This document shows positions 10,973-18,526 of a DNA stretch of 32,673 bases, in pieces. Source of the stretch: Bacteroidota bacterium. Its GTDB lineage: Bacteria > Bacteroidota > Ignavibacteria > UBA10030 > UBA6906. The stretch is taken from the NCBI GenBank assembly GCA_019637975.1, contig JAHBUR010000038.1, positions 1 to 32,673 of the forward strand. The letters are read 5' to 3'. The first letter of the stretch is position 1. Each line of letters begins with the position of its first letter. A program made the translations under genes and the position numbers. The notes below the pieces were generated by a model, which ran no database searches, was not told the DNA's origin, and worked only from the letters and a program-made list of their open reading frames with translations.

Positions 10973-12009
10973 GCATACCTCACGAGCGTTGCATGCTGAA
11001 GATTCTTGACCGTTGCACAACCCGTAAGGAACATGATACCTTTGAGTTCGTTGATCCAGGTTGCAACCAGCCGCTGCAATCCGCGGGATCCTTCTTCTTG
11101 CAGAGTTTTCAGCATTGGCCGGGCGGAACCGACGAGATCAGCTCCAAGAGCGATGCACTTCGCAGCGTCACTTCCCGAGGCAATCCCGCCGGAAGCAATA
11201 AGGGAAAATGCTATGCGGGATTTCAATTCCGCAACGTTACGGATTGCCGTTGCCGTGGGAATTCCCCAATCCCAGAACTTTGAAGCGAACGGCTTGTTGG
11301 TGCTTCGCAGCGTTTCCACTCCGGCCCAGCTTGTTCCGCCGGCTCCTGCAACATCAATGTATTGAACGCCTGCGTTGAGAAGGCGTTGAGCTACATCCGC
11401 AGAAATGCCGGCACCGATTTCCTTGACAAGAACGGGAACGGGCAGATCCCGTACGAGCATCTCGATGCCCCGCAACACGCCCAGGAAATTCGTGCTTCCT
11501 TCGGGCTGGAGAAATTCCTGCAGAGGATTAAGATGAACAGCAAAACCGTCGGCCCGGATAAGCTCGACAAGCCGTCGTGCCGCGTCTGCGGTTGACATCA
11601 TCGCAACTTCCGCAGCCCCGATATTGCCAACGATCGGGATCGAGGGAGCGACCTCACGCACAACGCTGAACGTCCGGTGGTATTGTGTGTCTTCCAGCGC
11701 CTGCCGCTGGCTGCCGACGCCCATCGCAATACGTTCGCTTTGACAGACCTCGGCAAGCCGCCGGTTGATTGTCTGCGCATCCTTGTATCCGCCCGTCATG
11801 CAGGAAACCATGAACGGAGCCGCAAGCGATTTTCCGAGGAACTGCGCCGATGTGTCCACGTCGCTGAGGTTCAACTCGGGAAGCGCGTTATGAACGAATT
11901 CCAGTTGTTCAAGCCCTGTCGATTTGAACTTGAACCCGACGTCTTTGCTCAGCGTGAGTGCAACATGCTGTTGTTTGCGTGACGGGGTGGAACGTGTTCG
12001 TCGGGGCAT
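10969..12009 (-). CDS. fni: Isopentenyl-diphosphate delta-isomerase, type 2 (FMN-dependent)
   Basis: Interconverts IPP and DMAPP using FMN and NADPH. The 346-residue length fits. Family marks are FKSTGLEQLEFVHNALPEL near the N-terminus, PFMVSCMTGG (about 69-78), GSQRQAL, HLNPLQEFLQPEG (about 159-171), VLVKEIGAGIS, and the FMN phosphate site IASGGIASGSDAAK-CIALGADLVGSARP. It is unrelated to the type 1 enzyme. It is the first gene of the operon that continues into the prenyl synthase, HPr, enzyme I and PGI/PMI. A promoter and a palindrome lie directly upstream. The ATG at 12009 has no clear ribosome binding site. Confidence 0.95.
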   Translation of the reverse strand: MPRRTRSTPSRKQQHVALTLSKDVGFKFKSTGLEQLEFVHNALPELNLSDVDTSAQFLGKSLAAPFMVSCMTGGYKDAQTINRRLAEVCQSERIAMGVGSQRQALEDTQYHRTFSVVREVAPSIPIVGNIGAAEVAMMSTADAARRLVELIRADGFAVHLNPLQEFLQPEGSTNFLGVLRGIEMLVRDLPVPVLVKEIGAGISADVAQRLLNAGVQYIDVAGAGGTSWAGVETLRSTNKPFASKFWDWGIPTATAIRNVAELKSRIAFSLIASGGIASGSDAAKCIALGADLVGSARPMLKTLQEEGSRGLQRLVATWINELKGIMFLTGCATVKNLQHATLVRYA

Positions 12010-12041
12010 TCCGGATCTTGGACTGAGTGATGGGCTGAAAA

Positions 12042-12070
12042 AAGATAGTGAAAAGGAGCGCGGGAATCAA
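12042..12070 (-). promoter_or_regulatory. Sigma-70-like promoter of the idi2 operon
   Basis: On the minus strand TTGATT (12070-12065) and TATCTT (12047-12042) are separated by exactly 17 bases. A start near 12035 would give a leader of about 25 bases to the idi2 ATG. The same pattern heads two other operons in this window. Confidence 0.65.
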
Positions 12071-12083
12071 TTTGATATTCCCG
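12061..12083. promoter_or_regulatory. Palindrome over the -35 element of the idi2 promoter (candidate operator)
   Basis: CGGGAAT (12061-12067) and ATTCCCG (12077-12083) form a 7-bp inverted repeat. CAA (12068-12070) and TTG (12072-12074) inside extend the symmetry imperfectly. It overlaps the -35 box, the usual place for a repressor site. The protein that would bind is unknown. Confidence 0.45.
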
Positions 12084-12137
12084 GTGTAACAATGAGACCT
12101 GCTGGCCGGTTTTCTGCATTGCAAGCATGCGATTTGA

Positions 12138-12307
12138 TCGTTCCCCGGTCAACGGGAGCAGAGACTTTGACCGGACTGCGGCAGGGACACTCTGATCAAT
12201 GATCTCATCAAGCGAGCCTACGCCGATGGCATTCAGCATTTTCCGCGTGTCCTGTCCGTTCGGGCAGATATGACGCGTTTGGAATTGTTCAAATGTAAAG
12301 GATTCAT
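12138..12307 (-). pseudogene. Decayed fragment of the 5' end of a second gcvP
   Basis: Read leftward from the ATG at 12307, this DNA matches the first ~55 codons of the intact gcvP at 183. After a one-base deletion just behind the start codon, the frame gives FTFEQFQTRHICPNGQDTRK and then MLNAIGVGSLDEIIDQSVPA, beside [18 protein letters not shown] and [20 protein letters not shown] in GcvP. About 20 of 32 residues agree over the second block. Two codons are also missing (KEEE against EQ) and the conserved Gly of RHIGPN is Cys. Similarity ends near 12138, where the sequence becomes unrelated. It cannot make a working protein. Its leader matches that of gcvP too, so the copied segment began upstream of the gene. 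Confidence 0.8.
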
Positions 12308-12330
12308 AAGGTCAGGTTGGATGGTCAGAG
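12285..12330 (-). repeat. Leader repeat copy B
   Basis: On the minus strand CTCTGACCATCCAACCTGAC, then CTTATGAATCC and TTTACATTT match copy A at gcvP and copy C at 12.7 kb. The left end of the repeat coincides with the point where the YCF48-like frame is cut; the TGA that ends that frame is part of the repeat (CTCTGACC). Confidence 0.65.
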
Positions 12331-12663
12331 TCCGTTCAGCGTTCTGAAGCATTTCTGGCCGCGCACTGACGCAGCGAAACCGATGGAATCATCAAGAAAA
12401 TCGAATGAATATATCCAGTTGAATGTTCCCGGTTGGTGATCCAAGATCCTTGTCCACGTCATGCCACCATCCGTCGTCCGTAGCAAGCCTTGTTGCATCC
12501 CTCCGATGGCACTGATCCATCCATTCTGGGATGATATGAACTTACATTGAAAGAAATTGCCAAGTTGCGAATTGCTAACGTCTTGCCACTGAGCTAATGA
12601 GAAGCAGGGAACCAGAACAACTGTAGACGTCATTTGCAACAGAAATCTCTTTAGTTTCATCAT
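12325..12663 (-). pseudogene. Truncated YCF48/BNR-type propeller protein
   Basis: A start with an excellent ribosome binding site (GGGAGG before ATGATG) and a signal peptide (about 24 residues, ending near PCFSLAQ) is followed by the first blades of a YCF48-like beta-propeller: WQDVSNSQLGNFFQCKFISS, then GWISAIGGMQQGLLRTTDGG and MTWTRIL. Intact members run to 300 residues or more; this one stops after 112, in the middle of the next blade (CFRTLNGL, where the family would go on as RTxNGGxTW), exactly where repeat copy B begins. It may still be translated, but the fold is incomplete. The most likely reading is a gene cut by recombination at the repeat. Confidence 0.65.
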
Positions 12664-12674
12664 TCCTCCCTCAG

Positions 12675-12716
12675 AAATGAAAAGGAACCCATAAGGTCAA
12701 GCTGGATGGTGCAGAG
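12675..12716 (-). repeat. Leader repeat copy C
   Basis: CTCTGCACCATCCAGCTTGA, then CCTTATGGGTTCC and TTTTCATTT on the minus strand, ahead of the YCF48-like remnant. It resembles copies A and B in order and spacing, including the ATG, although here the ATG opens no useful frame. It lies upstream of the strong ribosome binding site at about 12664-12670. Confidence 0.55.
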
Positions 12717-12814
12717 CAATCGGCTGGAAAGAATGTACGAAAGATCTCAGAATAGGACTTGAGGTGGAATGACGGCGGCCAAAGACCTATGAGAAAAGTG
12801 AATGTACCGCGCTA

Positions 12815-13603
12815 CTACTTCTTCTGGAGCTTCTCTAACGCCCTGCTTGCGGCGAGTTGCTCGGCTTCCTTCTTGTTCTTGCCCGTGCCTGTGCCGCTCT
12901 TCTTTCCGTTGAGCGAGACTTCAACCGTGAACGTCCGGTCGTGGTCGGGGCCTTCTTCCCTCACAATCGTGTAGCGCGGAACGCCGAGTCCGTGTGCTTG
13001 CGCAAACTCAAGCAGCATGCTCTTGTAGTTCTCGTCGGAGGTAATGACGGTTCTGTTTTCCAGCGCCTCCACAAGCTGCCGCTCGACGAATTTCTTTGCC
13101 GCATCAAATCCACCGTCAAGATACACGGCGGCAATAATTGCTTCGTACGTATCGGCAACGATCGTGTCCGAGCCTTTGCCCATGGATTGCTGCGCGCTAT
13201 GACTCATCAGAATGAAGCTGGAAAGATTGATGCTCTTCGAAAACGCCACAAGCGCTTTGCGGTTGACGAGCCGTGAACGGACTTTCGTCAGCTCGCCTTC
13301 GTCTGCAGAAGGGAAGTGGCGGTACAAATATTCGCCCACGATCAGGTTGAGAATCGAATCGCCCAAAAACTCGAGCCGCTCGTTCGACTCTCCGTGCTGG
13401 TTGGTTTGCTGGAGGTAAGAGCGATGCACAAGCGCCTGCACGAAATATCCCGCGTTGCGGATCTTATGCTGCAAGGCTTGTTCGAGCCCTTTGATGTTGA
13501 CAGGAGGGAGGATGATGGACTCGTCTCCCCCCGAAGAGTCTTTGTTCAGTCCGCCGGATGCGGACGGGAAGAACTTCTCGCGAAGTTCCTTCAGCCACCC
13601 CAT
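12815..13603 (-). CDS. rnc: Ribonuclease III
   Basis: Double-strand RNA endonuclease for rRNA maturation and RNA turnover. The catalytic domain (about 35-190) has the signature NERLEFLGDSILNLIVGEYL and the metal-binding DTYEAIIAAVYLDGG. A C-terminal double-strand RNA-binding domain (about 193-260) shows YKSMLLEFAQAHGLGVPRY and the closing KKEAEQLAASRALEKLQKK. Length 262 (usual about 225-250) because of an N-terminal extension of about 30 residues. It is the last gene of the fatty acid operon, 24 bases after fabF, a neighbour order seen in many bacteria. No clear terminator follows. Confidence 0.96.
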   Translation of the reverse strand: MGWLKELREKFFPSASGGLNKDSSGGDESIILPPVNIKGLEQALQHKIRNAGYFVQALVHRSYLQQTNQHGESNERLEFLGDSILNLIVGEYLYRHFPSADEGELTKVRSRLVNRKALVAFSKSINLSSFILMSHSAQQSMGKGSDTIVADTYEAIIAAVYLDGGFDAAKKFVERQLVEALENRTVITSDENYKSMLLEFAQAHGLGVPRYTIVREEGPDHDRTFTVEVSLNGKKSGTGTGKNKKEAEQLAASRALEKLQKK

Positions 13604-13627
13604 GAATCACCCGCCTTGAATTGCTGA

Positions 13628-14875
13628 TTACGAAGTGTATTTTTTTACAATAAGCGTAGCGTTTTTCCCTCCGAACCCGAACGTGTTGCTGAGCGCGTAG
13701 TTCACTGTCCGCTTCACTGCAACATTCGGCGTGTAGTTCAAATCGCATTCAGGATCGGGGAATTCCTGGTTGATGGTCGGGGGGATGTGGTCGGCGTAGC
13801 ACGCCATGATTGCGGCAATGGCCTCGATGGCGCCCGCCGCGCCGAGCAAATGCCCGGTCATGGATTTCGTGGAACTGATGTTCAGCCTTTTTGCGTGCTC
13901 GCCGAATGTCGTCTTGATTGCGGTATTCTCCGCAATATCGCCGAGAGGCGTTGATGTGCCGTGGACATTGATGTAGTCAACCGTCTCCGGCGCAATGCCG
14001 GCATCGTTCAATGCGCGCTTCATCGAGCGTACCGCGCCCTCGCCTCCCTCCGCCGGTGCGGTAATATGATGCGCGTCTGCAGTGTATCCTATGCCGACGA
14101 CTTCGGCATAGATCTTTGCTCCGCGTTTGAGTGCGTGTTGAAGTTCCTCCAGCACAAGCGTTGCGCCTCCTTCTCCCATAACAAAGCCGTCGCGTTTTGC
14201 ATCGAACGGGCGGCTTGCTTTCTCCGGTTCGTCATTGCGCGTGGAGAGTGCCTTCATCGAATCGAATCCTCCGAGCCCCATCGGTGTGATGGGGGCTTCC
14301 GACCCGCCGCAAACCATCACGTCCGCATCACCGTACTGGATGATGCGGTACGAGTCGCCGATGGCATGGTTCGCCGTGGCGCATGCCGAGACTGTTGCAT
14401 ACGTTGGGCCTTTCATGCCATGCTTCATCGAAACCTGGCTTGATGCGATATCGGGGATGAGCATGGGAATGAAAAACGGGCTGATACGCCGGGGGCCGCC
14501 TTCCTTGTAGTTGTTGAACTGCGTGTCGTAGGTGATCATTCCTCCGATGCCGGATCCGTACACGCAACCGACGCGGTCGGTGTCCATATCCTTCAATTGC
14601 AATCCCGAATCGGCAACCGCCTCATCCGATGCAACCACCGCGTACTGTGCAAATGGATCCATCCGCTGCGAGGATTTCCGGTCCATGAAATCCGTGGCTT
14701 TGAATCCCTTTACTTCGCAAGCGAAACGTGTCCCGAATAAGGCTGTGTCGAAATAGGTGATGGTTGCGGCTCCGCTTTTTCCCGCGAGAAGGTTGGTCCA
14801 ATACTCCTTCGCGTTCAGGCCAATCGGCGTTACCGCACCCATGCCGGTGACAACGACTCTTCGTTTCTCACTCAT
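13628..14875 (-). CDS. fabF: 3-oxoacyl-[acyl-carrier-protein] synthase II
   Basis: Elongating condensing enzyme of type II fatty acid synthesis. The active-site Cys165 is in [16 protein letters not shown]. The two catalytic histidines are in [11 protein letters not shown] and [18 protein letters not shown], completing the Cys-His-His triad of the FabB/FabF class. The frame is open to 14995, but the ATG at 14875 ([19 protein letters not shown]) is preceded by GGAAAGGAA and gives 415 residues, the normal size. It follows acpP by 58 bases in the operon. Confidence 0.96.
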   Translation of the reverse strand: MSEKRRVVVTGMGAVTPIGLNAKEYWTNLLAGKSGAATITYFDTALFGTRFACEVKGFKATDFMDRKSSQRMDPFAQYAVVASDEAVADSGLQLKDMDTDRVGCVYGSGIGGMITYDTQFNNYKEGGPRRISPFFIPMLIPDIASSQVSMKHGMKGPTYATVSACATANHAIGDSYRIIQYGDADVMVCGGSEAPITPMGLGGFDSMKALSTRNDEPEKASRPFDAKRDGFVMGEGGATLVLEELQHALKRGAKIYAEVVGIGYTADAHHITAPAEGGEGAVRSMKRALNDAGIAPETVDYINVHGTSTPLGDIAENTAIKTTFGEHAKRLNISSTKSMTGHLLGAAGAIEAIAAIMACYADHIPPTINQEFPDPECDLNYTPNVAVKRTVNYALSNTFGFGGKNATLIVKKYTS

Positions 14876-14933
14876 ACGATTCCTTTCCGAAATCCAGTGC
14901 GCTCGGGCGAGTGCACGGTTGCGCGTGTACCAA

Positions 14934-15173
14934 TCAGGCAGACTTTGAATTAATGTATTTGATTGCATCGCCGACAGTACCGATTTTTTCGGCATCTTCG
15001 TCGGGGATGGTCAAACCGAATGCCTTCTCGAATTCCATCACCAACTCCACTGTATCGAGTGAATCTGCCCCGAGATCATTCGTAAACGACGCTTCGGGCG
15101 TGATTTGTCCTTCATCGACGCCAAGTTTGTTGACGATGATTTCTTTCACTTTTGCTTCGACATCTGCTGCCAT
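14934..15173 (-). CDS. acpP: Acyl carrier protein
   Basis: Carries growing acyl chains on a phosphopantetheine arm. The 79 residues are acidic and helical, with the attachment Ser in [21 protein letters not shown] very strong ribosome binding site (AAGGAGG, 8 bases before the ATG) fits the high expression expected of ACP and contrasts with the weak sites of many neighbours. It lies between fabG and fabF. Confidence 0.97.
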   Translation of the reverse strand: MAADVEAKVKEIIVNKLGVDEGQITPEASFTNDLGADSLDTVELVMEFEKAFGLTIPDEDAEKIGTVGDAIKYINSKSA

Positions 15174-15224
15174 GGGTATATCCTCCTTGGTGTTTGGGTT
15201 TGTGAGTGTGTCGTGTTGCGTGTA

Positions 15225-15971
15225 CTACATTGTCATTCCGCCATCAACGCAAATCACCTGTCCGGTGATGTAGTTTGCGTCCTGCGATGCGAGAAACTTT
15301 ACGACGGATGCGACTTCATGCGCTTGTGCCGTGCGTTTCAGCGGAATAAAATCTGCGAGAGCTTTCTTTTGGTCGTCGCTCAGCTTGTCGGTCATGTCGG
15401 TTTCCACGTAGCCGGGGGCGACAGCGTTTACTGCAATATTGCGAGAACCCAACTCTTTTGCAACAGATTTTGTGAATCCGACAATTCCCGCTTTCGACGC
15501 GGCATAATTTGCCTGTCCGGCGTTGCCTGAAACGCCGACGATTGATGTGATATTGATAATCTTTCCCGAACGCTGGCTCATCATCGTCCGGCAAGCAGCC
15601 TTTGTGTAATTGAACACGCTTTTGAGATTGTTGTCGAGCACTGTATCCCAATCCTCTTCACTCATTCGCATCAGCAGGCCGTCCTTGGTAATGCCGGCAT
15701 TGTTGACGAGGATATCGAGGCGGCCGAATTCCTTCACAACGGAATCAATAACCGCCGCCGCATTTACGGTTGAAACGGCATCCGCTTGATACGCACGCGT
15801 CGTCAGTCCTTTTGCAACCAACTCTTTCACCAGTTCGTCGGCCTGCGTCGCCGAACTTTTGTATGTAAAGGCCACTTTCGATCCGGCTTCAGCGAGCGCG
15901 ACAACAATCGCCCTGCCGATCCCCCGACCGCCGCCGGTGACTACTGCAACGGTATTATCCAATATTCCCAT
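15225..15971 (-). CDS. fabG: 3-oxoacyl-[acyl-carrier-protein] reductase
   Basis: NADPH-dependent short-chain dehydrogenase that reduces beta-ketoacyl-ACP. The cofactor motif TGGGRGIGRAIV is at about 11-22, NNAGITKDG at about 88-96, and the catalytic Ser/Tyr/Lys in ITSIVGVSGNAGQANYAASK with GIVGFTKSVAKEL following. The C-terminus has the usual GQVICVDGGMTM. Length is 248 from the ATG at 15971; a TTG two codons earlier would overlap the DUF3109 stop. The 2-base gap to the upstream gene indicates coupling. Confidence 0.95.
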   Translation of the reverse strand: MGILDNTVAVVTGGGRGIGRAIVVALAEAGSKVAFTYKSSATQADELVKELVAKGLTTRAYQADAVSTVNAAAVIDSVVKEFGRLDILVNNAGITKDGLLMRMSEEDWDTVLDNNLKSVFNYTKAACRTMMSQRSGKIINITSIVGVSGNAGQANYAASKAGIVGFTKSVAKELGSRNIAVNAVAPGYVETDMTDKLSDDQKKALADFIPLKRTAQAHEVASVVKFLASQDANYITGQVICVDGGMTM

Positions 15972-15973
15972 GA

Positions 15974-16579
15974 TCAACCTTTGGTTTCTACAAGTGATCT
16001 TTTGCGAAGTGAATCATAGTGGTTCTCCATCATCTCGTAGCCATCTTCGCCGAGAAGTTGTGTCAGTTCTTCCTTGCAAGCGACAAACAGAGGTGTTGAA
16101 AATGCCGAGCTGATTGTGCAGCAACTCTGCTCGCCTTGTAACATCGGATCGAAACTGACGAGGTTGTCGCTTACTTCGATAGGGAAGAGAATGCAATACA
16201 TCGGCTTCCACGCCCACTTGTGCTTGCCTGCTGCCACCGCAGCCAGTTGAATCGAACATCGTCCGACTTTGTCGAGGAATGTGCATTTGTCATGATAGAC
16301 TTCCGATCCGATTGCTTTCCCTGAAGGGAAGTCGCTGTCATCGACAATCTCATTTTCAAACCACTTCGTTTCATCGGTTGTTTGGGTGTCGTCCATCTGT
16401 TGCTTGAGGAGATCCTTCTTCTCCATGATGCGTTCATAGTCGGTCACATCCATCCACACTCCCCCTTCACAGCATTGGGATGAACAGTTGCACGGACTTC
16501 CGCCTTCAGGATATCCTTTTTCGAAAAACTCATTCGAGATGGTGAAGTGTTTTACTTTCAGCAGCGGTTTTTGCGCCAT
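15974..16579 (-). CDS. DUF3109-like cysteine-rich protein within the fab operon
   Basis: A soluble 201-residue protein with eight or more cysteines, notably the cluster PCNCSSQCCEGGVWMDVTDY (about 29-48) and later KCTFLDKVGRCSIQ, MYCILFPIEV, EQSCCTI and FVACKEEL. The spacing suggests binding of zinc or an iron-sulfur centre, as in the YkgJ/DUF3109 group. I assign the family by this pattern and by its occurrence in FCB bacteria; biochemical function is unknown. It is set between fabD (9 bases upstream) and fabG (2 bases downstream), so it is co-transcribed with lipid synthesis genes. A role linked to that pathway is possible but not shown. Confidence 0.7.
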   Translation of the reverse strand: MAQKPLLKVKHFTISNEFFEKGYPEGGSPCNCSSQCCEGGVWMDVTDYERIMEKKDLLKQQMDDTQTTDETKWFENEIVDDSDFPSGKAIGSEVYHDKCTFLDKVGRCSIQLAAVAAGKHKWAWKPMYCILFPIEVSDNLVSFDPMLQGEQSCCTISSAFSTPLFVACKEELTQLLGEDGYEMMENHYDSLRKRSLVETKG

Positions 16580-16588
16580 ATTGATTCT

Positions 16589-17500
16589 TCAGTTCGATTG
16601 TATGTCGGACAACTTGTCGTAACCGGAAGCCCGGGCATTCGAAGCAATACGCTTCACGAGTCCCTGCAGTACTTTGCCCGGCCCGACTTCCACGAACGCA
16701 TCGGCGCCGTCGCGTACCATGTGTATCACGGATTCTTCCCAACGTACGGGACTTGTCAGTTGCCGGAACAGCAAATCGCGAATATCTTCCGCCCGCGTAA
16801 CGGGTTCGGCGGAAACATTGGCGTACACCGGAATTGCCGAATCAACGATTGGTGTTTCGTCGAGTTTCTTCTTGAGTCCGTCGCGGGCGCTTGCCATCAA
16901 CGGCGAATGAAATGCCCCGCTGACGACGAGTTCTTTCACGAGTTTGGCGCCGCGTGCCTTTGCCAGTTCCATTCCTTTTCGAACTCCGTCAACAGAACCG
17001 GAGATCACGATTTGTCCCGGCGAGTTGAAGTTTGCCGGTTGGACGATTCCGGTAGATGATGCTTCCTTGCAGACTTCTTCAACCGCTTCGGGGAGGAGGC
17101 CGACGACGGCTGCCATTGTTCCTTGTTGTTCTTCGCCAGCTCTCTGCATCAACTCGCCGCGAAGCCGTACAAGCCTGAGCCCCGCTTCAAACGTCATTGC
17201 GCCCGCCGCCACCAGCGCCGAATATTCGCCGAGCGAGTGACCAGCAACCATATCGGGCGGAAGTGACTTCAGTTTTCTGAATACAACGAGGCTGTGAAGA
17301 AAAATCGCCGGCTGCGTGTTGCGGGTTTGTTTCAGTTCTTCGTCGGGACCTTCGAAACAAATCCTGCTGAGCGGTACGCCAAGTACATCATCGGCGTGCT
17401 GAAAGAGTGAACGTGAGTCGGCATCCTCGTCGAAAAAATCCTTCCCCATGCCGACGTATTGGGAGCCCTGTCCGGGGAATATGTATGCGGTTTTTCCCAT
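16589..17500 (-). CDS. fabD: Malonyl-CoA:ACP transacylase
   Basis: Loads malonyl groups onto ACP. The nucleophile Ser89 is in VAGHSLGEYSALVAAG, with FPGQGSQYVGMGKDF at the N-terminus and VSGAFHSPLMASA holding the catalytic His. Length 303, normal for the family. The frame continues to 17617, but that extension overlaps fabH; the ATG at 17500 shares one base with the fabH stop (TGATG), and MGKTAYIFPGQG is the family's usual start. Confidence 0.95.
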   Translation of the reverse strand: MGKTAYIFPGQGSQYVGMGKDFFDEDADSRSLFQHADDVLGVPLSRICFEGPDEELKQTRNTQPAIFLHSLVVFRKLKSLPPDMVAGHSLGEYSALVAAGAMTFEAGLRLVRLRGELMQRAGEEQQGTMAAVVGLLPEAVEEVCKEASSTGIVQPANFNSPGQIVISGSVDGVRKGMELAKARGAKLVKELVVSGAFHSPLMASARDGLKKKLDETPIVDSAIPVYANVSAEPVTRAEDIRDLLFRQLTSPVRWEESVIHMVRDGADAFVEVGPGKVLQGLVKRIASNARASGYDKLSDIQSN

Positions 17501-18507
17501 CAGCTTTTTGCATCCTCGGCCGACCACTTCACAAGAGCCGAACCCCACGTGTATCCGGCGCCGAACGTTGCAATGACAAGTGTCTGGCCTTTCCTCAGTT
17601 TTCCCGCTTGCCACCATTCAGACAGGCAAAGCGGAACCGTTGCCGCTGTGGTGTTACCGTATTTGTCGATGTTGATCATGACCTTGGATTTGTCCAGCTC
17701 CATCCGCTCGGCTGTCGCGTCAATGATGCGAAGATTAGCCTGATGAGGCGCAAGCCAATCGACATCGACGCCGGTTAAGTTATTCCGCTTCAGGATTTCC
17801 CCGGAAACGTCGGCCATGCCCATGACGGCGACTTTGAATACACTTTTGCCGTCCTGGTACAGATAATGCCAGCGCTTGTCCACTGTTTCGTGGCTGGGTG
17901 GGTTCAGGCTGCCACCGCCTTTCATGTGAAGTGAGTTGCCGCCGGAGCCGTCGCAACGCAAGATGGAATCAAGAATACCGGCGGACATATCCTCTGAAGG
18001 TTCGAGCAATACGGCGCCCGCGCCATCGCCGAACAGGATGCAATTGTTGCGGTCGGTATAGTCGGTTATCACGCTCATTTTGTCGGCGCCGATCACCAGC
18101 ACTTTTTTGTACGCCCCGGTCTCGACAAATTGCGTCCCTGTCATGAGCGCGAACAGAAATCCTGAGCACGCGGCCGAAACATCGAACCCCCAGGCGTTCC
18201 TGGCTCCGAGCTTGTCCTGGACAAGACACGCCGTTGACGGAAAGAACATATCGGGGGTGATGGTTGCAATGACAATCAGGTCGACCTCATCGGGCCCGAT
18301 GCCTCTGTTCTTCAGGGCATTCTTTGCTGCCTCGACCGCCATGTCGGATGTCGCTCCGTTTTCGAGAATGCGTCGTTCACGGATACCTGTTCTGGTGCGA
18401 ATCCATTCATCGGTCGTGTCCACCATCTTCTCCAAATCAAAGTTGGAGAGAATTTTGTCGGGGACGTAATGTCCGACTGCAGTTATTGTTGCTCGTTTCT
18501 TTTGCAT
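17500..18507 (-). CDS. fabH: 3-oxoacyl-[acyl-carrier-protein] synthase III
   Basis: Starts fatty acid synthesis by condensing acetyl-CoA or a branched primer with malonyl-ACP. The catalytic triad is visible: Cys114 in FDVSAACSGFLFALMTG, His in WLAPHQANLRI and Asn in INIDKYGNTTAATVP. DEWIRTRTGIRERRI near the N-terminus is typical. Length 335 against about 320 usual. It lies 19 bases after plsX and overlaps the fabD start by one base. Confidence 0.96.
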   Translation of the reverse strand: MQKKRATITAVGHYVPDKILSNFDLEKMVDTTDEWIRTRTGIRERRILENGATSDMAVEAAKNALKNRGIGPDEVDLIVIATITPDMFFPSTACLVQDKLGARNAWGFDVSAACSGFLFALMTGTQFVETGAYKKVLVIGADKMSVITDYTDRNNCILFGDGAGAVLLEPSEDMSAGILDSILRCDGSGGNSLHMKGGGSLNPPSHETVDKRWHYLYQDGKSVFKVAVMGMADVSGEILKRNNLTGVDVDWLAPHQANLRIIDATAERMELDKSKVMINIDKYGNTTAATVPLCLSEWWQAGKLRKGQTLVIATFGAGYTWGSALVKWSAEDAKS

Positions 18508-18526
18508 GACATTCTTTCCGCTGACT

